This document shows, piece after piece, positions 26,996-35,741 of a DNA stretch of 64,000 bases; positions within the stretch are counted from its first letter, which is position 1; every line of letters starts with the position of its first letter. Position numbers and translations under genes: made by a program. A model generated the notes under the pieces. The model made no database searches. It was not told the DNA's origin and saw only the letters and a list, made by a program, of their open reading frames with translations. The DNA comes from Thermohalobaculum sp964576075 (GTDB lineage: Bacteria > Pseudomonadota > Alphaproteobacteria > Rhodobacterales > Rhodobacteraceae), in the NCBI GenBank assembly GCA_964576075.1, contig CAZNTX010000005.1:38319-102318 (forward strand). Reading direction: 5' to 3'.

Positions 26996-28000
26996 ATGAT
27001 CGGATGGCTCGAGGGGCTGGCGGCGCGGCGGATGGTGCGCCCGGTCTCGCCGACGGCGGATCTCTATTTCGTCAATGCCTGCGGGGACTGGCTCGCGCCG
27101 GCCGGGCCGGTGACGCGGCTCGCCCCCGGGGTCTTCGCCTCCGACGAGACCCTGCTCGTGGTGCGCCATTGGGGCCGGGCGGGGCGGCTGCCGGAGCGGC
27201 GGCGGCGGATCTGGCTGATCGACGACGACATCGCCGCCGCGCTCCGCGATCCCGGCCTGCCGCCGGGCCAGCGGCTCAAGCTCGCCCTCTTCGAGGCGCG
27301 CCACGGCCGGGCGCTGCGGGCGATGGGGGCCGACGTGGTGGCGAGTTCTGAAACGCTCGCGGCGCGGCTCGGCGGGGCGCAGGTGCTCCGCCCGCACTGG
27401 TCCGAGCCGCTCTCGGATCTCGCGCATCAGGGGCAGGGGGGGCGGCTGCGCATCGGCTATCTCGGCTCGGCGGTGCACCGGGGCGATCTCGCCTTCCTCG
27501 CGCCGGCGCTCCGCGCGCTGCTCGAGCGCCACCCGGAGGCCGAGCTCCACCTCGCCGCCAATCACGATCTCGGGCCGCTCGACGGGCATCCCCGGGTCCG
27601 GCCCTTCCGGGAGACCGGCTGGAGCGCCTACCGCGCCGCGCTGCCGGGGCGGCGGCTCCATCTCGCGCTCTATCCCCTGCTCGACACGGCCGCGAACCGG
27701 GCGCGCTCGACGAGCAAGATCGTCGAGCACGCGGTGGCCGGGGCGGCGGCGCTCTATTCCGAGGGCTGGCCGGAGGCGGCGCGGGTGGCCCGGCGCGGCG
27801 CCGGGATCGTTCTCGAGAACGATCCGGAGGCCTGGGCTGCGGCCGCGAGCCGGCTCCTCTCCGACGGGCGGGAGCGCCGCGCCATCGCGGCCCGCGGCCT
27901 GGCGCTGGCCCGCGATCTCAACCATCCGGGCGCGCAGCGGGAGTTCTGGCGGCATGCGTTCGGCCTCGCCCCGAGCTCGTTTCGACTTGGCGGCATTTGA
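26996..28000 (+). CDS. glycosyltransferase, GT4-like
   Basis: 334 aa from the ATG at 26996 (GGGAGGGCCGGGG ribosome region). Upstream ATGs at 26915 and 26945 would overlap the divergent methyltransferase start. The C-terminal half resembles GT-B nucleotide-sugar domains: RIGYLGSAVHRGDLAFL, ARSTSKIVEHAVAGAAALYS and GAGIVLENDPEAWAAAASRL. The N-terminal half (IWLIDDDIAAAL) is less typical. The role is probably to add one capsule sugar; donor and acceptor are unknown. Confidence 0.65.
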   Translation: MIGWLEGLAARRMVRPVSPTADLYFVNACGDWLAPAGPVTRLAPGVFASDETLLVVRHWGRAGRLPERRRRIWLIDDDIAAALRDPGLPPGQRLKLALFEARHGRALRAMGADVVASSETLAARLGGAQVLRPHWSEPLSDLAHQGQGGRLRIGYLGSAVHRGDLAFLAPALRALLERHPEAELHLAANHDLGPLDGHPRVRPFRETGWSAYRAALPGRRLHLALYPLLDTAANRARSTSKIVEHAVAGAAALYSEGWPEAARVARRGAGIVLENDPEAWAAAASRLLSDGRERRAIAARGLALARDLNHPGAQREFWRHAFGLAPSSFRLGGI

Positions 28001-28021
28001 CGGGGTTTCGGTCAATACTCG

Positions 28022-28027
28022 GTTAAC
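28022..28027. promoter_or_regulatory. GTTAAC motif upstream of wecB
   Basis: GTTAAC followed by GTTACTT lies in the AT-richest part of the 194-base gap before wecB. The same hexamer occurs at 34249, 37134, 47537 and 47557, always at capsule-gene promoters. TTAA is the half-site of CtrA, but a full TTAA-N7-TTAA site is not present here. Confidence 0.35.
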
Positions 28028-28194
28028 GTTACTTCCCTAAGCCTGGAGCCCGTCGGAACGAGACCGAAGGCTCCGCCCATGGCTCAGAAGAGCATCGCCA
28101 GCGCCCCCCGCCGGATCGCCGGAGCGTGCCCCGCTTCGGGCCGGGCCATCGCCGCCCCCGCGCGCCCAGACCCCCAGATTGCAAGAGGTTGGAC

Positions 28195-29361
28195 ATGAAG
28201 GTCCTGACCGTCTTCGGCACCCGGCCGGAGGCCATCAAGCTCGCGCCCGTGATCGCCCGGCTGCGCGACGATCCCGCCATCACGCCCCGCATCTGCGTGA
28301 CCGGGCAGCACCGGCAGATGCTCGACCCGGTGCTCGAGGCGTTCGACATCGTGCCGGACCGCGATCTCGCCCTGATGCGCCCGGGCCAGGGGCTCAACGC
28401 CCTCGCGGGCCGCGCGCTCGAGGCGCTCGACCCGGTGCTCGAGGCCGAGGCGCCCGACCGCGTCCTCGTCCATGGCGACACGACGACGGCGCTCGCCGCC
28501 GCGCTCGCCGCCTTCCACCGCGGCATCCCCGTCGGCCATGTGGAGGCCGGGCTCAGGACCGGCGATCTCGCCCGCCCCTGGCCGGAGGAGATGAACCGCC
28601 GCTGCATCGACGCTTTCGCCGCCGATCTCTTCGCCCCGACCCCTGGCGCGCGGGACAATCTGCTCGCCGAGGGGCTCGGCGACCGGGCGCTGCGCGTCAC
28701 CGGCAACACGGTGATCGACGCGCTCGGCATGGCGCTCGCGCGGGTCCGTGCCGGCGCCGCGCGGGTGCCGGAGGAGTTGCGCGACATCGCCGACGGGGCC
28801 GAGCGGCTCCTCCTCGTCACCGGCCACCGGAGGGAGAGCTTCGGCCCGGGCTTCGCCGGCATCTGCGAGGGCCTCGCCCGCCTCGCCGAGCGGCAGGACC
28901 TGACGATCGTCTACCCGGTCCATCTCAACCCGCAGGTGCAGGGCCCGGTGGAGGCGCGCCTCTCCGGGCATCCCCGCGTCCATCTCGTCGCGCCGCTCGA
29001 CTATCTGCCCTTCGTCTGGCTGATGGACCGCGCCGATCTGGTGCTCACCGATTCGGGCGGGGTGCAGGAGGAGGCGCCGGCGCTCGCCAAGCCCGTGCTC
29101 GTCATGCGCGAGGTGACCGAGCGGCCGGAGGCCGTCGCCGCCGGCACCGCGCGCCTCGTCGGCACCGATCCCGCCCGGATCGAGGCCGCCGTCGCCCGCC
29201 TGCTCGACGATCCGGCGCATTATGCGCGCATGGCCCGCGCCGCCAATCCCTATGGCGACGGGCGGGCCGCCGAGCGCATCCACGCCGCGCTGACCGGCCG
29301 CCCGATCGCCGATTTCGCCCCGCCCTGCGCCGCCCCCGCCCAGGTCGCGCTGAGCGCCTGA
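28195..29361 (+). CDS. wecB: UDP-N-acetylglucosamine 2-epimerase
   Basis: 388 aa, full length. It converts UDP-GlcNAc to UDP-ManNAc for polysaccharide synthesis. The N-terminus VLTVFGTRPEAIKLAPVI, VTGQHRQMLDPVL, VHGDTTTALAAALAAF, GHVEAGLRTGD, TGHRRESFG and LTDSGGVQEEAPAL are all canonical non-hydrolysing epimerase motifs, including the catalytic Asp, Glu and His residues. The ATG at 28195 follows AAGAGGTTGG. It is the first gene of a rightward glycosyltransferase operon. The epimerase implies ManNAc or a ManNAc-derived sugar in the capsule, although no dehydrogenase (WecC) gene is seen here. Confidence 0.95.
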   Translation: MKVLTVFGTRPEAIKLAPVIARLRDDPAITPRICVTGQHRQMLDPVLEAFDIVPDRDLALMRPGQGLNALAGRALEALDPVLEAEAPDRVLVHGDTTTALAAALAAFHRGIPVGHVEAGLRTGDLARPWPEEMNRRCIDAFAADLFAPTPGARDNLLAEGLGDRALRVTGNTVIDALGMALARVRAGAARVPEELRDIADGAERLLLVTGHRRESFGPGFAGICEGLARLAERQDLTIVYPVHLNPQVQGPVEARLSGHPRVHLVAPLDYLPFVWLMDRADLVLTDSGGVQEEAPALAKPVLVMREVTERPEAVAAGTARLVGTDPARIEAAVARLLDDPAHYARMARAANPYGDGRAAERIHAALTGRPIADFAPPCAAPAQVALSA

Positions 29362-29394
29362 CCCCCTGCGAGAGCCAGAAGGACAGAAGGCCCG

Positions 29395-32010
29395 ATGTTC
29401 CGCTTCTCCCGATCCGCCGCCCCCGCCGCGGCCCCTCCCGCCGCGCCCGCGCCCGCCGCGCCGCTCCCCGGCGCCCCGCTCTTCGACGCCGCCTGGTATG
29501 CCGCCCGCGCCGTCGACCCGGCGGCCGACCCGCGCGAGGACTATCTCGCCCGCGGTTCCGCGGCCGCGCGCTCGCCCTGCCCGCTGTTCTCCCCGGCCTG
29601 GTATCTCGCGACCAACCCGGACGTCGCCGCCGCCGGCGACGAGCCGCTCGAGCACTGGCTCGGCTTCGGCTGGCGCGAGGGGCGGGACCCCTCGGGCCTG
29701 TTCTCCACGAGGGCCTATCTCGACGCGCATCCCGCCCTCGCCGAGGCCGGGCGCGATCCGCTCTCGCATTATCTCGCCGAGGGCCGGGCCGCCGGCGCAC
29801 GCCCGCACCCCCATGTCGCCCCCTTCGACCCGGCGGCGCCCGACATCGCCGTCGTCATGGCCTATGAGGGCGACCGCGCGGCCCTCGATCTGGCGCTCTG
29901 GGCGCTCGAGTGCGGCCGCGGCCCCTTGGCCCTCACCGTCTATCTGATCTGCGACGGCGCCGAGCCCGCCCGCAGCGATCTCGACCGTCTGGCCACCGCG
30001 CGCTCGGGCCCGGGCTTCACGCTCCGCCGCCAGTGCGAGACCCGCGGCGGCGGCCTGCCCGCGGCTCTGAACGCCGGGATCTGGGCGGCGGGGCAGGGCG
30101 GGCGGCACAGCCACGTGCTCCTTCTCGAGCAGGCGGCAATCCTGCCCGAGGGCGTGCTCGCGGGCCTTCTCGATCTCTGGGCGCCGGCCGCCGCTCCCGT
30201 CCTCAACCTCGCCGAGACCGAGCAGGCGGTGCCGGTCGATTTCGACATCTACGCCTCTGCGGCGCCGCTCGAGGCGGTCGCCGGCCATTTCGCCCGCCGC
30301 CGCGAGATGATCCCCGGCGCCGTCGCCGCCGTGGACCGGGTGGAGCCCGCCTGCCTCCTGTTCCAGGCCGACGCGCTCGCGGCGCTCGGGCTGCTCGACG
30401 ACCGTGCCGCCCGCCCCGCCGCCGCATTGGCCCCGCTCCTCGCGGCGATGGACCGGCTCGGACTCGCGCGCCCGGTGCTCGCCCGGCATCTCTATGCGCA
30501 CAGGCTGGAGCGCTCGCCGATCTTCACCCGCCGCCCGGCGCTCCCCTCCGAGCCCGCCGTGGCGGTCGCCTCCGAAGCCGCCGACCGCGCGGGGCTCAAG
30601 CGTTGGACCGGCGCCGCCCCCGCCCTTTTCGAGGGCCACGCCGCGCGCCGTGCGGCCGCGGCGGAGGCCGCGCAGGCGGCCGAGGCCGGCGCCGAGCCGG
30701 AGCCCGCCGCCCGCTTCGGCGGCGAGATCCCGGATCTTCCCCCCGCCGAGCCCGGCGCGCGCGCCGCGCATCGGGCGCTGCAGCGCGCCGTCTGGCGCCG
30801 TCTCGTCGCCGAGGAGGAGGCCTCCCTCGCCGCGGCCACCGGGGCCGAGCCGGTCCTGCGCGCCCTCGCTGCACGCTTCGCCGAGGGCCCGCCGGTCCTC
30901 GTCCTCACCATGGACACAGACCCCGTCACCGGCGACGAGAAGGACGGCTACGTCCAGCGCATCGTCGCGATCGACAAGGCGCTGGCGGGGCGCGAGCGGA
31001 TCTATCTCAAGCTCGTCGAGGCCCGTCACGGCGCGCCGGCCCTGCGCGAGCTCGCCCCGGGCATCGCTCGCCTGGAGATCGCCCATCGCTGCCCGGTCGG
31101 CGCCGCGATCCTCGCCGCCGTGATCGGCGCCGGCGCCTGTATCTACAGCCAGTCCCTCGTCGGGATCGACCCGCCGATCCTGCGCCGCCTGCTGCCGGAG
31201 CGCACCGGCGCCTTCGTGATGGACATGCACGGGGCCGTGCCGGAGGAGTTCGTCCTCTACGGAGACCGCTTCATGGCGCAAAAATACGCCCGCTACGAGG
31301 CCTGGGCCGCGCGCGAGGCCGATCGCGTCGTCTGCGTCACCGAGGCCATGGCCGCGCATTTCGAGGAGAAGCTCGGGATCGAGCGCAAGCGCATGGTCGT
31401 CTGCCCGATCTACACCCATTCGGTCGGGGACGAGCGGCGCGCCCGCGTCTACAACGACCGCCCCCGCGCGGTCTATGCCGGGGGCACCCAGCGCTGGCAG
31501 ATGATCCCCGAGCTCGCCGCCCTGGTCGCAGAGACGGCGGAGGCGGTGGACTGGGCGCTGCTGACCCCGGATGTCGAGGGCCTGCGCCGCGCCCTCGCCC
31601 GCGCCGGGGCGGGGGAGGAGACGCCCGGCCTCGGCCTGCGCTCGGCGAGCCAGGCGCAGGTCTTCGACACCTATCTACGCTCGGATTTCGGGCTCCTCCT
31701 GCGCGAGGACTGCACCGTCAACCGCGTCGCCTGCCCGACCAAGCTCGTCGAATATCTCCGCTTCGGCGTCGTCCCGGTCCTCGCCACCCCGAATGTGGGC
31801 GATTTCGTCGCCATGGGGATGCGCTACGTCCCCGTCGAGGCGTTCCGCGCCGGCGATCTGCCGAGCCCCGCCGAGCGCGCCGCCATCGCCGAGGCCAACC
31901 ACGCCGTCTTCGAGGCCATGCTCGCCGAGAGCCGGCAGGGCCTCGCCGAGATCGCCGAGATCGCCGGCGCCGCAGAGCGCCCCGCCGCCCCCCTCAGGAG
32001 CACCGCATGA
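29395..32010 (+). CDS. large multidomain glycosyltransferase with N-terminal WYL/PDV repeats
   Basis: 871 aa. Residues 1-28 are Ala/Pro-rich. Residues 28-135 carry three repeats built on FDAAWYAA, FSPAWYLATNPDVAAAG and FSTRAYLDAHPALAEAG, each followed by a short L-x-x-G-x-x-E/A-G-R stretch. This repeat is often seen at the front of alphaproteobacterial glycosyltransferases. Residues 148-410 resemble a GT2-like domain, though the DxD is not obvious. Residues 500-850 are GT4-like with VYAGGTQRWQMIPELAAL and NRVACPTKLVEYLRFGVVPV. Two transferase domains suggest a bifunctional or polymerising enzyme. The next gene overlaps by four bases. Confidence 0.75.
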   Translation: MFRFSRSAAPAAAPPAAPAPAAPLPGAPLFDAAWYAARAVDPAADPREDYLARGSAAARSPCPLFSPAWYLATNPDVAAAGDEPLEHWLGFGWREGRDPSGLFSTRAYLDAHPALAEAGRDPLSHYLAEGRAAGARPHPHVAPFDPAAPDIAVVMAYEGDRAALDLALWALECGRGPLALTVYLICDGAEPARSDLDRLATARSGPGFTLRRQCETRGGGLPAALNAGIWAAGQGGRHSHVLLLEQAAILPEGVLAGLLDLWAPAAAPVLNLAETEQAVPVDFDIYASAAPLEAVAGHFARRREMIPGAVAAVDRVEPACLLFQADALAALGLLDDRAARPAAALAPLLAAMDRLGLARPVLARHLYAHRLERSPIFTRRPALPSEPAVAVASEAADRAGLKRWTGAAPALFEGHAARRAAAAEAAQAAEAGAEPEPAARFGGEIPDLPPAEPGARAAHRALQRAVWRRLVAEEEASLAAATGAEPVLRALAARFAEGPPVLVLTMDTDPVTGDEKDGYVQRIVAIDKALAGRERIYLKLVEARHGAPALRELAPGIARLEIAHRCPVGAAILAAVIGAGACIYSQSLVGIDPPILRRLLPERTGAFVMDMHGAVPEEFVLYGDRFMAQKYARYEAWAAREADRVVCVTEAMAAHFEEKLGIERKRMVVCPIYTHSVGDERRARVYNDRPRAVYAGGTQRWQMIPELAALVAETAEAVDWALLTPDVEGLRRALARAGAGEETPGLGLRSASQAQVFDTYLRSDFGLLLREDCTVNRVACPTKLVEYLRFGVVPVLATPNVGDFVAMGMRYVPVEAFRAGDLPSPAERAAIAEANHAVFEAMLAESRQGLAEIAEIAGAAERPAAPLRSTA

Positions 32011-33242
32011 CCCTCTCGCTCAGCCAGAAGCGCCCGCCGCTCTCGATCGGCCTCGTCGTCCCCTCCTTCGACAAGGGGGGGCTGGAACAGGTGGTCCTCA
32101 ACCTCTATCGCGGCTATCGCGCGCGCGGCTGCCGCGCGGTGGTGCTCGTGGAGAACAACATCGCCGGCGCCATGCTCGACCGGCTCGAGAGCCCCGACCA
32201 CGCCGTCATCCTCAACCGCGAGGAGCCGCTCTTCCTCGACGCCCTCGCCGAGCACGGGATCGACGCGCTGCACTACCACTATTCGAGCTTCGGCTTGGCC
32301 GAGGCCAAGAAGCTCGGCCTCCACGTGCTCTACACGCTGCACAACACCTATACCTGGCTCCCGGAAGGCGGCTTCGCCCATCATGCGCGCCGGGTCATGG
32401 CGGCGGACCGGATCGTCGCCGTCTCCGAGGCGGTGCGCCGCTACTTCGCCCGCCGGTCCGGTTGCCCGACCGACCGGATCGACCTGATCGCGAACGGCGT
32501 CGATCTCTCCTGGCTCGCCGGGCGCGCGCCGCTGCCCGATCTGGCGATCCCGGAGGGCCGCTTCGTCTTCGCCATGCCCGCGAGCCTGCACCCGGTGAAG
32601 CACCATGCACTGGCCATCCGCGCCGCCGAGCGGCTGGTCGAGCGCCGGCGCGACATCCATCTCGTGCTGCTCGGCAATGTCGGCGAGGAGGAGTATGCCG
32701 ACCATGTGCGCGCGCTCGTCGCCGGGTCCCGCGCGCGCGAGCGCATCTCCCTCGTCGACTACGTCCCGCACGATGCGATGCCGGCCTTCTACCGCGAGGC
32801 GGCCGATTGCGTGATCCTGCCGACGATCCAGGAGGGCTGCTCCAACGTCGTGCTCGAGGCGCTCGCGACCGACCGTCCGCTCGTCGTCACCGATGTCGGC
32901 AACGCCCGCGAGGCGGCGCGGCTCTCGCCCCGGGTCCGCGTGATCGAAACCGCCGAGGACATCGACGCGCTGACGCCGGAGCGCATCGCCGAGCTGTCGC
33001 GGACCGGGGCGACGCGCAACCTTCAGGCGCTCGTCGACGCCATGGAGAGCGCGCTCGCCGCCCGCGGCGGCGCCGCCTCACCGGAGGCGCTGGCCGCCCG
33101 GCGCGAGGCGATCGGCGTCGACCGCATGGTCGACGCCTATCACCGGCTCCTGCGCCAGGCGGCGCCCGCGCCCGGCGACAGCCCTCATCCCTGGGCAGTC
33201 CCCGTCGCGAGCCGCTCGAACACCGCCGAGACGCTGGCATAG
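32007..33242 (+). CDS. glycosyltransferase family 4
   Basis: 411 aa GT-B enzyme. The N-terminus has GLVVPSFDKGGLEQVVLNLY; YTLHNTYTWLPEGGFAHH and ANGVDLSWLAG lie between the domains. The C-terminal domain shows FAMPASLHPVKHHALAIRAA, LPTIQEGCSNVVLEALATD (the donor-binding E-x7-E region) and PLVVTDVGNAREA. The start ATG overlaps the previous stop (ATGA) behind CAGGAGC. The 3' end overlaps the convergent gene by 58 bases. Family membership is clear; sugar specificity is not. Confidence 0.88.
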   Translation: MTLSLSQKRPPLSIGLVVPSFDKGGLEQVVLNLYRGYRARGCRAVVLVENNIAGAMLDRLESPDHAVILNREEPLFLDALAEHGIDALHYHYSSFGLAEAKKLGLHVLYTLHNTYTWLPEGGFAHHARRVMAADRIVAVSEAVRRYFARRSGCPTDRIDLIANGVDLSWLAGRAPLPDLAIPEGRFVFAMPASLHPVKHHALAIRAAERLVERRRDIHLVLLGNVGEEEYADHVRALVAGSRARERISLVDYVPHDAMPAFYREAADCVILPTIQEGCSNVVLEALATDRPLVVTDVGNAREAARLSPRVRVIETAEDIDALTPERIAELSRTGATRNLQALVDAMESALAARGGAASPEALAARREAIGVDRMVDAYHRLLRQAAPAPGDSPHPWAVPVASRSNTAETLA

Positions 33243-34237
33243 ACCTCGAGATCGCATTCCAGCATCGCCTCGACCGTGGAGATGCGCGCGAGCGCATCCG
33301 CGGCCGGGGCGATCTCGCCGCGATGGGGGTCGCGCTCCGGCGCCGGCGGCGCGATGCCGAGGACCCCCGCCGCCGCAGCCTCGAACTGCCCGGGCAGCTC
33401 CGCGATCGAGACCACCTCGAACCCCGCGAGCGCGCGCAAGGCCGCCGCCACCGCCCCGGGGGCGCACAGCCCGCCGGGATCGGCGACGGTGAGCTGGCGC
33501 GTCACCGGATTGGAGAGCGCCGCCGCCGCCTCCGCCGGGAGCCGGCGGAACAGCCGGCGCAGCGCCCGGGGGCAGGTCGCATCGACCCCGTCGAGCGCCT
33601 CGATCGCCGGGAAGAGCGCCATCCGCTCGCGCAGAGAGAGATGCCGCGCCACCGGCCCGCGCGCCCCGGAGAGCACGGCGAGGCGGTCTGCGAGCTCCTC
33701 GAACGGGTCGCGCAGGAGCGCGAGCACCGTGACCGAGCCGTCCGCGAGCGCCGCATGCGCCGGGACCTGCAGCCGCCCCGAGGCGTAGCTCGAGGCGCCG
33801 TTGAGCAGGAAGAGCTGGTCGACGCTCTCGGCGCCGAGCCGGTCGATCTGCCGGTGCCAGGCCTGGAAATGCGGCTCCATCGCCCGGTCGAACCGAGCCG
33901 ATCCCGAGAGCCGCGTCTCCAGGCGAAAGACCCGCCGCTCCACCACCGGCCGCCCCCAGCGCCGGCGATAGATGGCGAGGCCGGTGCCCGGCTCGCGGAT
34001 CTCCGCATCGGCGAGGCCGGCGAGCCCCGGCACCTCCGCGGCCCCGATGCGGAAGCCGCAGAGCCCGGTCGCATGCCGCCCGGAGGCCACGAGCGCCGGG
34101 CGCGTCTCCCCCGCCTCTCCCTGCCAGAGCACCCGGCCGCCGGAGACGAGCGTGAGCCGCGGCGTCCCCTCGTAGCTGTCGGGCACGAGATAGCCGACGA
34201 TCTCGCCCCCGGTATCCGCCTCGATGTTGAACAGCAT
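33185..34237 (-). CDS. unrecognised protein of the capsule locus
   Basis: 350 aa with no signal peptide or membrane segment. Residues 1-100 look beta-rich (LVPDSYEGTPRLTLVSGGRV) and could be a small carbohydrate- or lectin-like domain. Residues 110-260 include VESVDQLFLLNGAS-type helices and VLALLRDPFEELADRLAVLS, where RDPFE is faintly reminiscent of sulfotransferases; a PAPS loop is not evident. It is transcribed leftwards, alone, between two rightward units. The ATG is at 34237, 11 bases from a GTTAAC motif. I do not assign a function. Confidence 0.6.
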   Translation of the reverse strand: MLFNIEADTGGEIVGYLVPDSYEGTPRLTLVSGGRVLWQGEAGETRPALVASGRHATGLCGFRIGAAEVPGLAGLADAEIREPGTGLAIYRRRWGRPVVERRVFRLETRLSGSARFDRAMEPHFQAWHRQIDRLGAESVDQLFLLNGASSYASGRLQVPAHAALADGSVTVLALLRDPFEELADRLAVLSGARGPVARHLSLRERMALFPAIEALDGVDATCPRALRRLFRRLPAEAAAALSNPVTRQLTVADPGGLCAPGAVAAALRALAGFEVVSIAELPGQFEAAAAGVLGIAPPAPERDPHRGEIAPAADALARISTVEAMLECDLEVYASVSAVFERLATGTAQG

Positions 34238-34248
34238 TGTAAGCTCCC

Positions 34249-34254
34249 GTTAAC
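34249..34254. promoter_or_regulatory. GTTAAC motif in the 33185-34237 / kpsD divergent gap
   Basis: GTTAAC lies just before the leftward gene and about 100 bases before the kpsD-like start; a near copy, GTTAAT, is at 34333-34338. It is part of the recurrent motif set in this locus. Confidence 0.35.
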
Positions 34255-34351
34255 CGCACGCGCATAGGGTCCGTTCATGACCTGTTTCGCTTTGGTGCAG
34301 AATTCGTTCCAGGGCGATGCTGACCCAAACCGGTTAATGAATGGGGAACCC

Positions 34352-35509
34352 ATGTCGACCAAACTCGCGATTCTGGCCGTCGCCTGCCTCGCCGGGGCCT
34401 GCTCGGCCGTGCCGCGCTCCGGCCCGTTGACGGGCGATGTGCTCGCCGAGGCGGCGGCGCCCGAGGCGCTGCCCTTCGAGCTGATCGAGACCGACCGCAA
34501 GGTCGTCGCCCGCCTCGAGGCCGCCGCCGGCCGCGCCGATCTCACCCGCCTCGCCGAGGGGCCCGCGCTCTATGGCCGGCGCCTGCGAACGGGCGACCGC
34601 GTGCAGATCACCCTCTTCGAGGCGACCGGCGGGGGGCTTTTCTCGGGCTCGGTCGAGGGCGGGGGCGCGGCGCGGGCGCTGCCCGAGCAGATCGTCTCGG
34701 CGAGCGGGACGGTGCGCATCCCCTATGGCGGGGACGTGCGCGTGCGCGGGCTCTCGCCGGAGGCGGCGGCGCGGCGGATCGAGGCCGCGCTCCGCGGGCA
34801 GGCGATCGAGCCGCAGGCGGTGGTCAGCCTCGTCGCGAGCCCCGGCAACGCCGTCACCGTGCTCGGCGACGCGGTGGCGAGCGGCGGGCGCATCCCGCTC
34901 GCGGGCACCGGCGAGCGCGTGCTCGACATGGTGGCCGCCGCCGGCGGGCTCACCAAGCCGATCCACGAGAGCGCGCTCCGGCTCACCCGCAAGGACGCCT
35001 CGGAGAGGCTCGGGGTTGACGAGATCCTCTCGCAGCCCGCGCAGAACGTGCCCGTCCACCCGCGCGACGTGATCTCCGTCGAGCACCGGCCGCGGCACTA
35101 TTCGGTCCTCGGCGCGGTGGCGAAATCGGCCACCTATGTGTTCGACCGCCCCGATCTCACGCTCGACGAGGCGCTCGGCCGGGCGAGCGGGCTCGACGAC
35201 GCCCGCGCCGACGCCGCCGGCGTCTTCGTCATCCGCTACGAGAGCCCGGATTTGATGCTGCGGATGGACCAGGTCCCCGGCGCGCGCCTCGCCGCCTATG
35301 GCGCGGAGCCGGTCCCGGTGGTCTATCGGGTGGACTTCACCAAGCCGTCCGGGTTGCTGCTCGCCAAGCGCTTCCCCGTGCGCCATCGCGACACGCTCTA
35401 TGTGGCGAATTCCGAGCTGAACTCGCTGCGCAAGATCTTCGAGGTGGTCGCCCTCGCGCTCCAGCCCGTGACGACGGGGGCGGTGATCGCCAACGTCGCC
35501 ACCAACTGA
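34352..35509 (+). CDS. kpsD: capsule export outer-membrane lipoprotein (KpsD/Wza family)
   Basis: 385 aa. The lipoprotein signal MSTKLAILAVACLAGACSAV has the lipobox LAGAC, so Cys18 is the predicted lipidated residue. Then LRTGDRVQITLFEATGG opens the poly-export domain, with IPYGGDVRVRGLSPEAA and AVTVLGDAVASGGRIPLAG (SLBB-type domains); a second SLBB-like repeat starts at HYSVLGAVAKSATYVFD. The ATG at 34352 is chosen as the start of the signal peptide, with GGGGAA before it. It is a single gene ending at a strong hairpin. It would form the outer-membrane exit for the capsule together with the KpsE homologue at 24.9 kb. Confidence 0.9.
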   Translation: MSTKLAILAVACLAGACSAVPRSGPLTGDVLAEAAAPEALPFELIETDRKVVARLEAAAGRADLTRLAEGPALYGRRLRTGDRVQITLFEATGGGLFSGSVEGGGAARALPEQIVSASGTVRIPYGGDVRVRGLSPEAAARRIEAALRGQAIEPQAVVSLVASPGNAVTVLGDAVASGGRIPLAGTGERVLDMVAAAGGLTKPIHESALRLTRKDASERLGVDEILSQPAQNVPVHPRDVISVEHRPRHYSVLGAVAKSATYVFDRPDLTLDEALGRASGLDDARADAAGVFVIRYESPDLMLRMDQVPGARLAAYGAEPVPVVYRVDFTKPSGLLLAKRFPVRHRDTLYVANSELNSLRKIFEVVALALQPVTTGAVIANVATN

Positions 35510-35516
35510 GCCGGAT

Positions 35517-35550
35517 ATGCGGGGACCGGCGCGCCCGTCGGTCCCCGCAT
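35517..35550 (+). terminator. perfect 12-bp hairpin after kpsD
   Basis: ATGCGGGGACCG (35517-35528) pairs exactly with CGGTCCCCGCAT (35539-35550) around a 10-base loop, eight bases after the kpsD stop. No T-run follows, so it may be a terminator of the GC-rich type or an RNA-stabilising hairpin. Confidence 0.55.
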
Positions 35551-35575
35551 GCGGTCCGCGGGCCGCGCCGCCTCC

Positions 35576-35602
35576 AGGCCCCGCAGGCCGATCGCGGGGC
35601 CT
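35576..35602 (+). terminator. second hairpin downstream of kpsD
   Basis: AGGCCCCGC (35576-35584) pairs with GCGGGGCCT (35594-35602) around a 9-base loop. It lies in the convergent gap between kpsD and kpsS and could serve either direction. It has no T-run. Confidence 0.4.
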
Positions 35603-35741
35603 CGGCCATACGCGGTCGGATGGGTTGGTCCCCTCGCGCCGTTCGGACCGGCCCCGCGCGCGCTCGCGCGGCCCGGGCGAGCGGCGCGGGGGATCGGTTC
35701 GTCGGAGCGGTGCTGCCGGCCCGCTGCCTGCGGGCCGCGGG

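Noticed and set aside
28084..31419. 1111-codon open frame on the minus strand
   Set aside because: Opposite wecB and the large glycosyltransferase, both with clear motifs. Its protein is His/Arg/Gly-rich with no recognisable fold.
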